64,000 bases of DNA. Source: Dokdonella sp. (GTDB lineage: Bacteria > Pseudomonadota > Gammaproteobacteria > Xanthomonadales > Rhodanobacteraceae). Shown here piece after piece: positions 1 to 8,319 of the stretch; positions within the stretch are counted from its first letter, which is position 1; every line of letters starts with the position of its first letter. Location: the NCBI RefSeq assembly GCF_017744955.1, contig NZ_JAGIAG010000001.1, positions 1,116,001-1,180,000 on the forward strand, read 5' to 3'. The notes under the pieces are model-generated. The model was not told the origin of the DNA. It ran no database searches and saw nothing but the letters and a program-made list of their open reading frames with translations. The position numbers were made by a program, and so were the translations under genes.

Positions 1-1
1 C

Positions 2-37
2 GTGCTCGAACTGCGCGAACTGCTCAAGCGCGGTTGA
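2..37 (+). CDS. 3' end of an unidentified gene (partial)
   Basis: Only the last 11 codons and a TGA stop are in the window; they read VLELRELLKRG. This is too short to name a family. The frame is inferred from its GC-rich third positions and from the stop lying 85 bp before the next gene. It runs in the same direction as the glycosyltransferase that follows. Confidence 0.4.
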   Translation: MLELRELLKRG

Positions 38-122
38 GGTCCCGGGCGCGCCGGTTCGCACCTGCGCGCCGTTCACGCTTCGTGTACTGTCGCGCCTCCC
101 CGCGCAACCGGCAGCGACATCC

Positions 123-1793
123 GTGAGTTCAACGCCGCAGCTTTCCAGTCCGGACATTTCGCCGCAGGGGCCCTGGCACAGGCTGCTCGAGCAGCCGTTG
201 TTCCTCGGCATCCTGCTGCTGCTGCCGATCGTCTGGCTGCTGGTGCCGGTGCCGATCGACGAGACGCGCTATCTCGCGGTGGCCTGGGAAATGCGCCAGA
301 CCGGCGAGTTCCTGGTGCCGCATCTGAACGGCGAGACTTACGCGCACAAGCCGCCGCTGCTGTTCTGGCTGATCAACGCCGGGTGGCTGGTCACCGGCGT
401 TCACGCCTGGACCGCGCGCGCGATGACCTTGCTGTGCTCGATCGCGAGCCTGCTGCTGGTGCAGCGCCTGACCTTGCGCATGGGCGGCTCGGAGGCCGCC
501 GCGCGCAACGCGATGTGGTTCCTGCTCGGCGCGATCTACTTCGCCGCGTTCGCCAACGCGATCATGTTCGACGTGCCGCTGACCACCTGCGTGCTGCTCG
601 CCGTGCATGGGCTGGTGGATCTCGCCGAAGGGCGCACGCGCCGCGGCATCGCGCTGACCGGCGTCGCCATCGGGCTCGGCATCCTGGTCAAGGGGCCGGT
701 GATGCTGCTGTTCGTCGCCATCGTCGCGCTCGGCGCGCCGTGGTGGAGCGATCGCCTGGACGGACGCCGCGCGCGCTATTTCGGCGCGTTCGCGCTGGCC
801 TTCCTGCTCGGTGCCGCACTCGCGCTGGCGTGGGCGATTCCGGCCGCGCTGCACGGCGGGCCCGACTACGCGCGCGCGATCTTCCTGAACCAGACCTTCG
901 ATCGCATCGAGGGCGTGGTCGGCGCCAGCACGCACAGTCGTCCGTGGTGGTGGTACTTCGTGATCTTTCCGCTGATGCTGCTGCCGTGGCCGCTGGTGAT
1001 CCGCGGCAGCTGGAGTGCGCTGCGCGCGCTCGCGCGCGCGCCGGCGCTGCGCCTGGCGCTGGTGTGGGTCGTGCCGACCTTCGTCGCGTTCTCCTGCATC
1101 GGCGGCAAGCAGCCGCACTACCTGCTGCCGGCGGTGCCGGGCGTCGCGCTCGGTCTCGCCTTCGCGCTGGACCGCGGCGCGCTGCGCGTGCGCAGCGGCC
1201 TGTTCGCGTGGTTCCTGGTCGCGCTCGGCCTGGTGCTGGCGGCGGCGCCGTATTTCGCCGCGTCGCGCCAGCGGCTCGGCTACATTGAGGACGCTACACC
1301 GGGCTGGGGTATCGCGCTGGCCGTGCTCGGCGTGCTGCTGCTGGTGTTCGTGCGTCGCGCGCGCACGCCGATGCTGCCGGCGCTGGCGATGTTGTCGGTC
1401 GCGCTGCTGGTCAAGTTCGCGGTGATCGAGGGGCCGGGCCAGCGCTACGACCTCGAGGCGATCGGCGCCAGGCTTGCCCAGGCGCAGCAGCGCGGCCAGG
1501 CGATCGTGCACCTGGGCTGGCATCACGGCGTGTACGAGTTCGCCGGCCGGCTGAAGCAGCCGATCCCGGCGATCGAGGATCCCAAGCTGCTCGAGGCCTG
1601 GGCGCAGCAGCACCCGGACGGCCTGGTGATGACCTTCTACCGGCGCTTCCGCTTCCGCGCCACGCCGGTGTTCACGCAGCCGTTCCGCGGCGGCGAGGTG
1701 TCGATCTGGAACGTGCGCGAGGCGCTCGCCTCCGGCATCGACCCGGCGGTCGCGCATACGCGCGACGCGGCCGAGGACTTCTCCGACGACTGA
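123..1793 (+). CDS. ArnT-like glycosyltransferase (PMT / GT83 family), inner membrane
   Basis: This is a 556-residue polytopic membrane protein starting at GTG. After a short cytoplasmic N-terminus it has a first membrane segment (about residues 28-45). A DETRY motif follows in the first periplasmic loop, then HKPPLLFWL; both are typical of ArnT/PMT enzymes, whose acidic residue acts in sugar transfer from a polyprenyl phosphate donor. About ten further hydrophobic segments follow, then a soluble C-terminal part (about residues 440-556). Family members add aminoarabinose or other sugars to lipid A or proteins. No arn biosynthesis genes are nearby, so the donor and acceptor cannot be told. The family call is firm; the substrate is unknown. 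Confidence 0.85.
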   Translation: MSSTPQLSSPDISPQGPWHRLLEQPLFLGILLLLPIVWLLVPVPIDETRYLAVAWEMRQTGEFLVPHLNGETYAHKPPLLFWLINAGWLVTGVHAWTARAMTLLCSIASLLLVQRLTLRMGGSEAAARNAMWFLLGAIYFAAFANAIMFDVPLTTCVLLAVHGLVDLAEGRTRRGIALTGVAIGLGILVKGPVMLLFVAIVALGAPWWSDRLDGRRARYFGAFALAFLLGAALALAWAIPAALHGGPDYARAIFLNQTFDRIEGVVGASTHSRPWWWYFVIFPLMLLPWPLVIRGSWSALRALARAPALRLALVWVVPTFVAFSCIGGKQPHYLLPAVPGVALGLAFALDRGALRVRSGLFAWFLVALGLVLAAAPYFAASRQRLGYIEDATPGWGIALAVLGVLLLVFVRRARTPMLPALAMLSVALLVKFAVIEGPGQRYDLEAIGARLAQAQQRGQAIVHLGWHHGVYEFAGRLKQPIPAIEDPKLLEAWAQQHPDGLVMTFYRRFRFRATPVFTQPFRGGEVSIWNVREALASGIDPAVAHTRDAAEDFSDD

Positions 1794-1796
1794 GTT

Positions 1797-1945
1797 CTTC
1801 GGCGCCGGGAGCGGGTGAGGAATTCCCCTCTCCTGCAGCGGTCGGCGCGATCCCCGCGAACGCGGGGATCCACGGGGCCTTTCCCGCTCGCTTCATGGAC
1901 GATCAGCCTTGGGCTGTCGCGCCTCCTGCTTTCGCGGGAATGACC
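1797..1945. repeat. Intergenic inverted-repeat element (CCCGC...GCGGG class)
   Basis: This spacer between two convergent genes holds a perfect 9-bp stem, GATCCCCGC / GCGGGGATC, at 1849-1870 with a GAAC loop. Further CCCGC- and GCGGG-rich pieces follow (for example ctttcgcgggaatgacc near 1929-1945). The composition resembles the short mobile intergenic repeats common in xanthomonads. The stem has no T-tract, but it could still act as a bidirectional terminator for the convergent genes. Confidence 0.55.
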
Positions 1946-2012
1946 TTGGTCGAGGCTTCGAGCTAGCTGCGAGCGAGCAGAGGGAGCTACGCGCGCTCTG
2001 GAAAACCGGACC

Positions 2013-2546
2013 TCAGTTCGCCTTCGTGTAGCGGTCGACGCCGGCGCGAATCTCGCGCTTGGCTTCCTCGGCGCCGACCCAGCCCTCGATCTTCACCCAC
2101 TTGCCCTTCTCCAGATCCTTGTAGTGCTCGAAGAAGTGGCCGATACGATCGAGCCAATGGGCGGAGACTTGCTGGATGTCGGTGATGTGCGCGTAGCCGG
2201 CGAACACCTTCGATACCGGCACCACCACCAGCTTCTCGTCGCCGCCGGCCTCGTCGGTCATCTTCAGCATGCCGACCGGCACGCAGCGGATCACCGAACC
2301 GGGCACCAGCGGCAGCGGCAGGATCACCAGCGCGTCGAGCGGATCGCCGTCGCCGCCGAGGGTCTGCGGCACGTAGCCGTAGTTGCACGGATAACGCATC
2401 GGCGTGGACAGCACGCGGTCGACGAAGATCGCGCCGCTGGCCTTGTCGACTTCGTACTTGACCGGCTCGGCGTCCTTCGGGATTTCGATGATGACGTTGA
2501 TCTCGTTCGGCACGTCGGCGCCGGCGGAAACGCGTTCCAAGGCCAC
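2013..2546 (-). CDS. ppa: Inorganic pyrophosphatase, soluble family I
   Basis: This 177-residue cytosolic enzyme hydrolyses PPi to two phosphates and pulls biosynthetic reactions forward. It carries the family I signature DGDPLDA, whose aspartates bind Mg2+. It also has the N-terminal NEINVIIEIPK segment, YGYVPQT, and the conserved C-terminal HYKDLEKGKWVKIEGW. Its length matches bacterial family I enzymes. It is monocistronic and convergent with the glycosyltransferase gene. A membrane H+-pyrophosphatase and a PPi-dependent phosphofructokinase lie about 17 kb away, so this cell has several ways of using PPi. Confidence 0.97.
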   Translation of the reverse strand: MALERVSAGADVPNEINVIIEIPKDAEPVKYEVDKASGAIFVDRVLSTPMRYPCNYGYVPQTLGGDGDPLDALVILPLPLVPGSVIRCVPVGMLKMTDEAGGDEKLVVVPVSKVFAGYAHITDIQQVSAHWLDRIGHFFEHYKDLEKGKWVKIEGWVGAEEAKREIRAGVDRYTKAN

Positions 2547-2680
2547 AGCTTGCTCCTGATTGCGGGGGTTCCGGACGAAGCCCGGAAGGGGCGCGAAGGA
2601 TAATGCAGGCTGCTGCGGCGCAGCAATTCAGTGACGAGACGGCGGCAGCGTCCCCCGGCAGGGGCGTGCCGCCGTCGCGC

Positions 2681-3973
2681 TCAGGATTTCAGCGCTTCCT
2701 TCAGCTTCGCCACCTGCTCCGGGAACCACTGGCCGTTCTGCTCCAGCGCGTCGGCCGCGACCTGGTCAGCGTCCGCCTGGCGATGCAGCGCCTTCAACGC
2801 CTTCACACGCAGGGTGGCGACGCCGAGGCGGTTCACGCCGTAGGCCTTCTCCGCGGCCTGCTCGAGCAGCGGCAGCGCCTGTGCCGGCTGGTCGCGGTCG
2901 AGCAGGCTCTTGCCGTAGCGGTACGGGTAGACGTAGTCGTCCGGATAGGCGGCGATCAGTTTCGGATACAGCGCGTCGAGTTCGCCGTCGCGCTTGGCGC
3001 GCATCAGGTATACGCGCAGGTTGTCGGCGGCGTTGCGGTCCTTCTTCAGGTCTTCGCCGAGGCGTGTGCGCGTGTCGTCGATGGCATGGTCGAGTACCGC
3101 GGTCTCGGCGGCCTTGTCGCCGAGCGCGGCATCGAGGTCGGCGGCGGCGATCACGCTGCTGCGCTGATCGGCGCAGGCCGGCGCGGCGACGAAGACCTGT
3201 TTGGCCAGCAGCTCGTCGAGCGGCGCCTTCTGCGGCGCGAGCGCGGCGCGGCGTTGCGCCTTCGGCAGCTTCTCGCTGGCTTCGAGCAGCTGGTCGAGGA
3301 CGTAGGGCCGGTCGCAACCGATGTCGCCGGCGAGCACGCGCTGCGCGGCCTTCACCGTCGCCGGCTTGTCCTCGGCCTTGTCGGCGCGCGCGAGTTCGAG
3401 GCGGTCGCGCCAGAGCGCGATCGTCTTGTCCTTGGCCGCGTCCGCGCGAACCTTCGGCGGCAGGCCGGCGTACCAGTCGAGCCCGGACTTTCCTTCGCCG
3501 CGCGCCTGGTACGAGCCGAGCACGCCGGCGATCGCGTCGGACGAACCCGCCGCGGCCTTGCGCTTCAGATCGTCGAGCGTGCTCGCGCCGGCGAGGATCT
3601 TCTCGACGTTCGGATAGAACTTCTCGCGCGGCTGCTCGGCCAGGATGCGGCCGAGTTCCGCGCCGTTCTCGTCGAGCACGACGTAGGCCGGCAGCGCCTT
3701 GACCGTGAGCTTCTTCATCCAGGCGTTGCCGTCGGGAGAGTCGGCGTCGATCTCGGCGATCACCGCCTGGCGATGCAGGGCGTCCCATTCCTTGCCGTTC
3801 AGCACGTGGGTGGCCATGAAGTAGCACGAGTAGCACCACGGCGCGCTGAAATCGATCAGCACCGGCTGGTGCGCCTTCTTCGCCTGCGCCAGCGCCTCGT
3901 CGACGGTGGCCGGACCGGCCGCGTGCAGCGCGCCGGAGAGGAGGAGTGCGAACAGCGGAAGGGCGGATTTCAT
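2681..3973 (-). CDS. Secreted thioredoxin-fold protein with a TPR-like C-terminal half
   Basis: This 430-residue protein starts with a signal peptide (MKSALPLFALLLSGALHAAG). A thioredoxin domain follows, with a CYSC active site at residues 47-50 (APWCYSCYFM), as in the DsbD-gamma / thioredoxin_7 group. The rest is helical and ends with TPR-like segments (YPDDYVYPYRYGKSLLDRDQ and the region after it). A periplasmic thiol-disulfide role is likely; the partner is unknown. Its ATG overlaps the stop of the upstream S9A peptidase gene by 4 bp (ATGA), so the two are translationally coupled. The reading frame stays open far upstream, but that part is antisense-type shadow; the signal peptide sets the start. 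Confidence 0.85.
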   Translation of the reverse strand: MKSALPLFALLLSGALHAAGPATVDEALAQAKKAHQPVLIDFSAPWCYSCYFMATHVLNGKEWDALHRQAVIAEIDADSPDGNAWMKKLTVKALPAYVVLDENGAELGRILAEQPREKFYPNVEKILAGASTLDDLKRKAAAGSSDAIAGVLGSYQARGEGKSGLDWYAGLPPKVRADAAKDKTIALWRDRLELARADKAEDKPATVKAAQRVLAGDIGCDRPYVLDQLLEASEKLPKAQRRAALAPQKAPLDELLAKQVFVAAPACADQRSSVIAAADLDAALGDKAAETAVLDHAIDDTRTRLGEDLKKDRNAADNLRVYLMRAKRDGELDALYPKLIAAYPDDYVYPYRYGKSLLDRDQPAQALPLLEQAAEKAYGVNRLGVATLRVKALKALHRQADADQVAADALEQNGQWFPEQVAKLKEALKS

Positions 3974-6135
3974 TGCGGGGCCTGCGCGAGGTGGTTCCAG
4001 AGGAAGGAGTAGGCGAGCGCGTGCATGAAGGCCGATTGCCGGTTGTCGGCGGCGGCGCCGTGGCCGCCTTCGGTGTTTTCGTAGAACCAGACGTTCCGGT
4101 AGCCGAGCTGCTCGGTCATCTTCGCCGCCATCTTGCGCGCCTGCACCGGGCCGACGCGATCGTCGCTGGTGGCTGTGTAGAACAGCACGGGCGGGTAGTC
4201 CACTCCCTTTTCGACATTTCGATAGGGCGAGAACTTCTGGATGTAGGCCCATTCCTCCGGCTTGTCCGGATCGCCGTACTCGGCGATCCACGAGGCGCCG
4301 GCGGAGAGCTTGGTGTAGCGCTGCATGTCCAGCAGCGGCACTTCGCAGACGATCGCGCCGAACAGCTGCGGATACAGCGTCAGCATGTTGCCGACCAGCA
4401 GGCCGCCGTTGCTGCCGCCTTCGGCGCCGAGATGGGCGCGCGAGGTGATGCCGCGCTTGACCAGATCCTCGGCGACCGCGGCGAAGTCCTCGTAGGCGCG
4501 CAGGCGATTGGATTTCAGCGCGGCCTGGTGCCAGCGCGGCCCGTATTCGCCGCCGCCGCGGATGTTGGCGATCACATAGACGCCGCCGCGCTCCAGCCAC
4601 GAGCGGCCGACGCTGCCGCTGTAGGCCGGTTGCAGCGACACCTCGAAACCGCCGTAGCCGTACAGCAGCGTGGGATTGCTGCCGTCGCTCTTCATACCCT
4701 TCGGCGCGATCACGAAATACGGCACACGGGTGCCGTCCTTCGAGGTCGCGAAATGCTGCTGCACGTCGTTCTTGGACGCGTCGAAGAACGCCGGCGCGCG
4801 CTTGATCGGCGTCGCCTCGCCGTCGCCGAGGCTGCCGTAGTAGAGCGTGGTCGGGTCGAGGAAGCCGCTGACGGTGAGGAAATACGCGTCGTCCGCGTCG
4901 GCGTCGACGGCACCGGCCTCGATCGTCGACAGCGCCGGCGCGCCGCCGAGCGGCGCGCGCTGCCATTCGCCGGACGATCCCTTCGGCGGCGTCAGCACTT
5001 CGAGTTTGCTGACGACGTCGTCGAGCACGTCGAGGATCAGATGACGGCGCGTCCACGAGTAGTTCGACAGCGACGTCGTCTCGCTCGGCGTGAACAACGC
5101 GGCGATCTCGCGCTTGCCGCCCACGTAGTCGTCGAAGCGGGTCGCCAGCAGCGAGCCCGACGGGTAGGTCTTGCCGTTCACCGTCCACGCCGTGCGCGGC
5201 TGGATCAGCAGCCATTCGCGCTCGGTGCCGACCACCGCGTCGAGCGGCACGTCGATCTTGGTCAGCTTGCCGTCCTTGCCGCGCAGGAAGGTCTCGCTGG
5301 TGAAGAAGTCGATCGTGCGCACGACGAAATCGCGCTCGTAGCCGGGCGTGAGGTCGCGATAGGCCGAGATCGCGAGGTCATCGTCGGTGCCTTCGTAGAC
5401 CAGCGTCGCCGACGACAGCGGCGTGCCGCGCCGCCATTCCTTGACGATGCGCGGATAGCTCGACTTGGTCATCGAGCCGGGACCGAAGTCGGTGGCGACG
5501 TAGATGCGGTCGGCGTCGATCCAGGCGACCTGGGTCTTGGCTTCCGGCAGCTCGAAGCCGCCGGCGACGAATTTCTTGTCGACCAGGTCGAATTCGCGCA
5601 CGACGTCGGCGTCGCCGCCGCCCGGCGACAACGACACCAGGCAGCGGCGGTACTGCGGCTTCAGGCACTGCGCGCCGTGCCAGACCCAGGACTTGCCCTC
5701 GGCCTTGCCGAGCGCGTCGACGTCGATGACGGTTTCCCAGGCGGGCTGGTCCTTGCGGTACTCGGCCAGCGTCGTGCGCCGCCACAGTCCGCGCGGGTGC
5801 GCCTTGTCCTTCCAGAAGTTGTAGTAGCGCTCGCCGATCTTGGCGACGAACGGAATCTTCGCGTCGGAATCGAGCACTTCGAGGATGCGCGAGCGCATCG
5901 TCTCGAACTGCGGCGTCTCCGCGTAGGCCTTCGCGGTGCGCTCGTTCTCGGCGCGCACCCAGGCCAGGGGCTTTTCGCCGTGGATGTCCTCGAGCCAGAG
6001 ATAGGCGTCGTCGCTCATCGTTGCGGGTTTCTCGTTGGCGGCGGCGGGCGCCGGAGCTTTCTTCTCGACCGGTGCGCAGGCGGCCAGGAGGAGGGCGGTC
6101 AGCGCGAGCGCGCGCCGGGCTGCGGAAGGCTGCAT
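3970..6135 (-). CDS. Prolyl oligopeptidase family (S9A) serine peptidase, lipoprotein
   Basis: This 721-residue protein has a lipoprotein signal with lipobox LLLAAC near residue 20. An N-terminal seven-bladed propeller follows, then an alpha/beta-hydrolase domain in the C-terminal third. The catalytic serine sits in EGGSNGGLL, the acid in SDDRVGP and the histidine in TEGGHGA, all typical of S9A enzymes that cut proline-containing peptides. It is probably anchored in a membrane facing the periplasm. The thioredoxin-TPR gene follows with a 4-bp overlap. A second, distinct S9A lipoprotein lies at 58522-60645. Confidence 0.93.
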   Translation of the reverse strand: MQPSAARRALALTALLLAACAPVEKKAPAPAAANEKPATMSDDAYLWLEDIHGEKPLAWVRAENERTAKAYAETPQFETMRSRILEVLDSDAKIPFVAKIGERYYNFWKDKAHPRGLWRRTTLAEYRKDQPAWETVIDVDALGKAEGKSWVWHGAQCLKPQYRRCLVSLSPGGGDADVVREFDLVDKKFVAGGFELPEAKTQVAWIDADRIYVATDFGPGSMTKSSYPRIVKEWRRGTPLSSATLVYEGTDDDLAISAYRDLTPGYERDFVVRTIDFFTSETFLRGKDGKLTKIDVPLDAVVGTEREWLLIQPRTAWTVNGKTYPSGSLLATRFDDYVGGKREIAALFTPSETTSLSNYSWTRRHLILDVLDDVVSKLEVLTPPKGSSGEWQRAPLGGAPALSTIEAGAVDADADDAYFLTVSGFLDPTTLYYGSLGDGEATPIKRAPAFFDASKNDVQQHFATSKDGTRVPYFVIAPKGMKSDGSNPTLLYGYGGFEVSLQPAYSGSVGRSWLERGGVYVIANIRGGGEYGPRWHQAALKSNRLRAYEDFAAVAEDLVKRGITSRAHLGAEGGSNGGLLVGNMLTLYPQLFGAIVCEVPLLDMQRYTKLSAGASWIAEYGDPDKPEEWAYIQKFSPYRNVEKGVDYPPVLFYTATSDDRVGPVQARKMAAKMTEQLGYRNVWFYENTEGGHGAAADNRQSAFMHALAYSFLWNHLAQAPQ

Positions 6136-6438
6136 GACGGCTCCAGATCGGAAGGGCGGCCTATCCTAAACGCAGGCGCGCCTCGGGCTGCGTGCAAGTG
6201 TCGACGGTTGGTGCGTTCGGCTGCGCGAACGGGGTCGATTTCGTCGTGCCGTCAGTGACTTGCGCATGGGCCTGCGCGGGCATGAGCCGTTTCGCCGCCG
6301 GACTGCGAATCCTTGGCTGGCGGCGTCGAACCGCGCACGTATCGGCCGGAACGAATCGGCGAACGAGCGCGGCGGGCACCGCCGAGGCCCGGCCATGAAC
6401 CGGGATCGTGGAAATCCATGTCCGTCAGGAGATCGTGC
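6136..6438. other. Divergent intergenic region, no gene seen
   Basis: This 303-bp gap separates the S9A peptidase gene (minus strand) from the secreted duplicated-domain gene (plus strand). It should hold the promoters of both. No clear -35/-10 pair, repeat or hairpin stands out. The only ribosome binding site of note is AGGAGA just before the ATG at 6439. Confidence 0.5.
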
Positions 6439-7599
6439 ATGAAAGTGCGTTCGCTCGTGCTGCTGTGTTCCGCCGTCTTCGTCTGCCCGCCGTCGCAGGC
6501 GGATTCGGTGCGTGAAACCCTCGCCGCGGTTCCGGCCGTGCTCGCCGCCCAGGCCGGCGCCCGCTTGCCGGATGCCTGTGCCCTGCTGCCGCAGTCGGAC
6601 CTCGAGGCGCTGTTCCCGGGGCAGTCGATCAAGAAGGACGAGCCGAGGCTGAGCGCGTTGTCGAAGGGCCCGCAGTTCGTCGAGAACTGTTCCTACCGGG
6701 TGCGCGTGCCCAATCCGCGGACGACCGGCGATCAGACCAAGTTCGCCTGGCTGTTCATCCTCGACAACGGCGCCGGGCCGCGCGACTTCGCCGACCGCTT
6801 CAAGTCGCGATCGGACACGGCCGCGATGCGCAAGGCCACGGTCGAGAAGGTGGACGGCATCGGCGACGAGGCGTTCCAGGACGTTTCCGAGCGCGAGACG
6901 ACCGTCTACGTACGCAAGGGCGCGTTGTTCTTCGACGTGCAACTGGACACCTACTCGGCGCAGACCTTGCCGAACGCGCTGGCGCTGGCGCGGCAGGCGG
7001 CCAGCCGCTGGAGCGATGCTGCCGGCATGGGGCCCGGCGACGGCACCATCGCCAGGAACGAAAAGATCGAGATTCCGGCCGATACGCGCGAGTCGATGCA
7101 GGCGCCGGCGGAACAGTGGCCCGACGCGTGCGCGATGCTGACCAAGGAAGACGTGCAAGCGGTCTATCCGGGCCTGGACATCGACGGTCCGGACAAGCGC
7201 ATGGCGATGCTGACGCGCGAGTCGCGCGAGCAGAAATCCGTGCCGCTGCCGCATCCGATCGGCTGCGCCTACACCGCCACCGAAACCAGGAACGTCAGCG
7301 GCGGACGCGACATCAACACCACCTCGATCCGCCTGAACATCGCCGACATGGCCGCCAAGCCCGAGTACGCGCAGCGCATGTACAAGGTCATCCGCGGCGA
7401 CGCCGACCTGCCGGGACTGGGAACGGCCGAGCAGGCGAGCATCAAGGCGGCCTCGGGTGAAGTCGCGATGCTCAAGGGCGCGCTGACGCTGACCTTGAAG
7501 GCGAGCAGCTACAAGGGCTCGCGCGATCAGGCGCAGCGCGACAAGGACGTCGAACTCCTGAAGGCGCTGGCGGCACGCGTCGCCGCGCGCCTGCCGTAA
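6439..7599 (+). CDS. Secreted protein with two tandem DACALL-type domains, function unknown
   Basis: This 386-residue protein has a signal peptide (MKVRSLVLLCSAVFVCPPSQA). It holds two copies of a domain. Each opens with a DAC-A-L motif (LPDACALLPQSDLEALFPGQ and WPDACAMLTKEDVQAVYPGL) and carries a second cysteine 50-60 residues later (ENCSYRV; IGCAYTA). The paired cysteines suggest a disulfide in each copy. The start at 6439 is chosen because an AGGAGA site lies 6 bp upstream and it gives a clean signal peptide; the frame is open further upstream without support. I do not recognise a biochemical function. It lies just before the copper operon, but nothing links it to copper. Confidence 0.75.
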   Translation: MKVRSLVLLCSAVFVCPPSQADSVRETLAAVPAVLAAQAGARLPDACALLPQSDLEALFPGQSIKKDEPRLSALSKGPQFVENCSYRVRVPNPRTTGDQTKFAWLFILDNGAGPRDFADRFKSRSDTAAMRKATVEKVDGIGDEAFQDVSERETTVYVRKGALFFDVQLDTYSAQTLPNALALARQAASRWSDAAGMGPGDGTIARNEKIEIPADTRESMQAPAEQWPDACAMLTKEDVQAVYPGLDIDGPDKRMAMLTRESREQKSVPLPHPIGCAYTATETRNVSGGRDINTTSIRLNIADMAAKPEYAQRMYKVIRGDADLPGLGTAEQASIKAASGEVAMLKGALTLTLKASSYKGSRDQAQRDKDVELLKALAARVAARLP

Positions 7600-7644
7600 C
7601 GCGCGAGCGGGCGGCGGTGCGCGCGATGCGGTATCGTTGGCCGC

Positions 7645-8064
7645 ATGTCCGCCTCCGCCGCCCTGCTGCGACTGCTGCTGAGCCTGGTGCTGGTCCTGAA
7701 CGGGATCGGCAGCGTGGCGGCGTCCGCGCGCATGGCCGGTGCGATGGACGGAGCGCATCACGCGGCCGTATCGAAACCCGCGGCCGCCAAGCATTGCGCT
7801 CAGAGTGCGATGGCCGAAGCGACGGCGGATCCGCACGCCGGCCACGACAGTCACGCCACGGCGCCGCCGTGCAGCGACCACGCGAAGCCGGACTGCTGCG
7901 ACTCCTCCGCTTGCGGCTGCGCCTGCGCGCAGAGCGGTTCGACGGCGCTGTTCGCCGTCGCGCAGCTGTCGCCGGTGTTCCTGCACGGCCATCTCGCGCC
8001 GCCGCCTTCCGCCGGACACGTGGCTCCGGCGCTGGCCTTCCCGACTCGACCTCCGATCGCCTGA
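7645..8064 (+). CDS. copL: CopL-family copper-responsive metal-binding protein
   Basis: This 139-residue protein has an N-terminal hydrophobic signal (residues 5-28), then a region rich in His, Cys and Met. It includes HCAQSAM, HAGHDSH and a dense cysteine stretch (CCDSSACGCAC). Position and composition match CopL of xanthomonads, a small protein coded just before copA-copB and needed for copper-induced expression of those genes. The multicopper oxidase gene follows on the same strand after a 255-bp spacer. Family assignment rests on composition and context; the metal ligands themselves cannot be assigned. Confidence 0.8.
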   Translation: MSASAALLRLLLSLVLVLNGIGSVAASARMAGAMDGAHHAAVSKPAAAKHCAQSAMAEATADPHAGHDSHATAPPCSDHAKPDCCDSSACGCACAQSGSTALFAVAQLSPVFLHGHLAPPPSAGHVAPALAFPTRPPIA

Positions 8065-8207
8065 GCGTCCGCGGCGCCTTTGGCGCCGTTTCGTCGCGTC
8101 CGCAGCTTGCCGCCCGGCGCTGTCTGCTTTCCCGTTTGCGGAAACGAGCAGGGTGAGAGCAAGCGGAGCGTACCGCTTCGATTTCCCTCACGCGCGCCGT
8201 CGGCGCG

Positions 8208-8300
8208 ACCTCTCCCGCTAACGGGAGAGGTGATGGACTTCCGGGCGTTCCGCGCAGCGACGAACACGACGGTGATTCCCGCTCGAGCGGGTCGTTCATA
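8208..8300. repeat. Inverted-repeat element between copL and copA
   Basis: ACCTCTCCCG (8208-8217) and CGGGAGAGGT (8222-8231) form a perfect 10-bp stem with a CTAA loop. A second part, ATTCCCGCTCGAGCGGGTCGTTC, lies at about 8275-8297. The element resembles the CCCGC/GCGGG-type intergenic repeat at 1797-1945. It has no T-tract, but it lies in the copL-copA spacer, where it could affect read-through or mRNA stability. Confidence 0.6.
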
Positions 8301-8319
8301 GGCTTTCGGAGTTCCATTC

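Noticed and set aside
129-1757. Long open frame on the minus strand opposite the ArnT-like gene
   Set aside because: It is Arg/His-rich without any family motif, and mirrors the high-GC third positions of the real gene on the plus strand.
3974-5215. Upstream extension of the thioredoxin-TPR gene into the peptidase gene
   Set aside because: The extension is Arg-rich shadow; the signal peptide at 3973 and the 4-bp overlap fix the true start.
8208-8231. Stem considered as a classical terminator for copL
   Set aside because: It lacks a T-tract and resembles an intergenic repeat; copA downstream probably shares regulation with copL.
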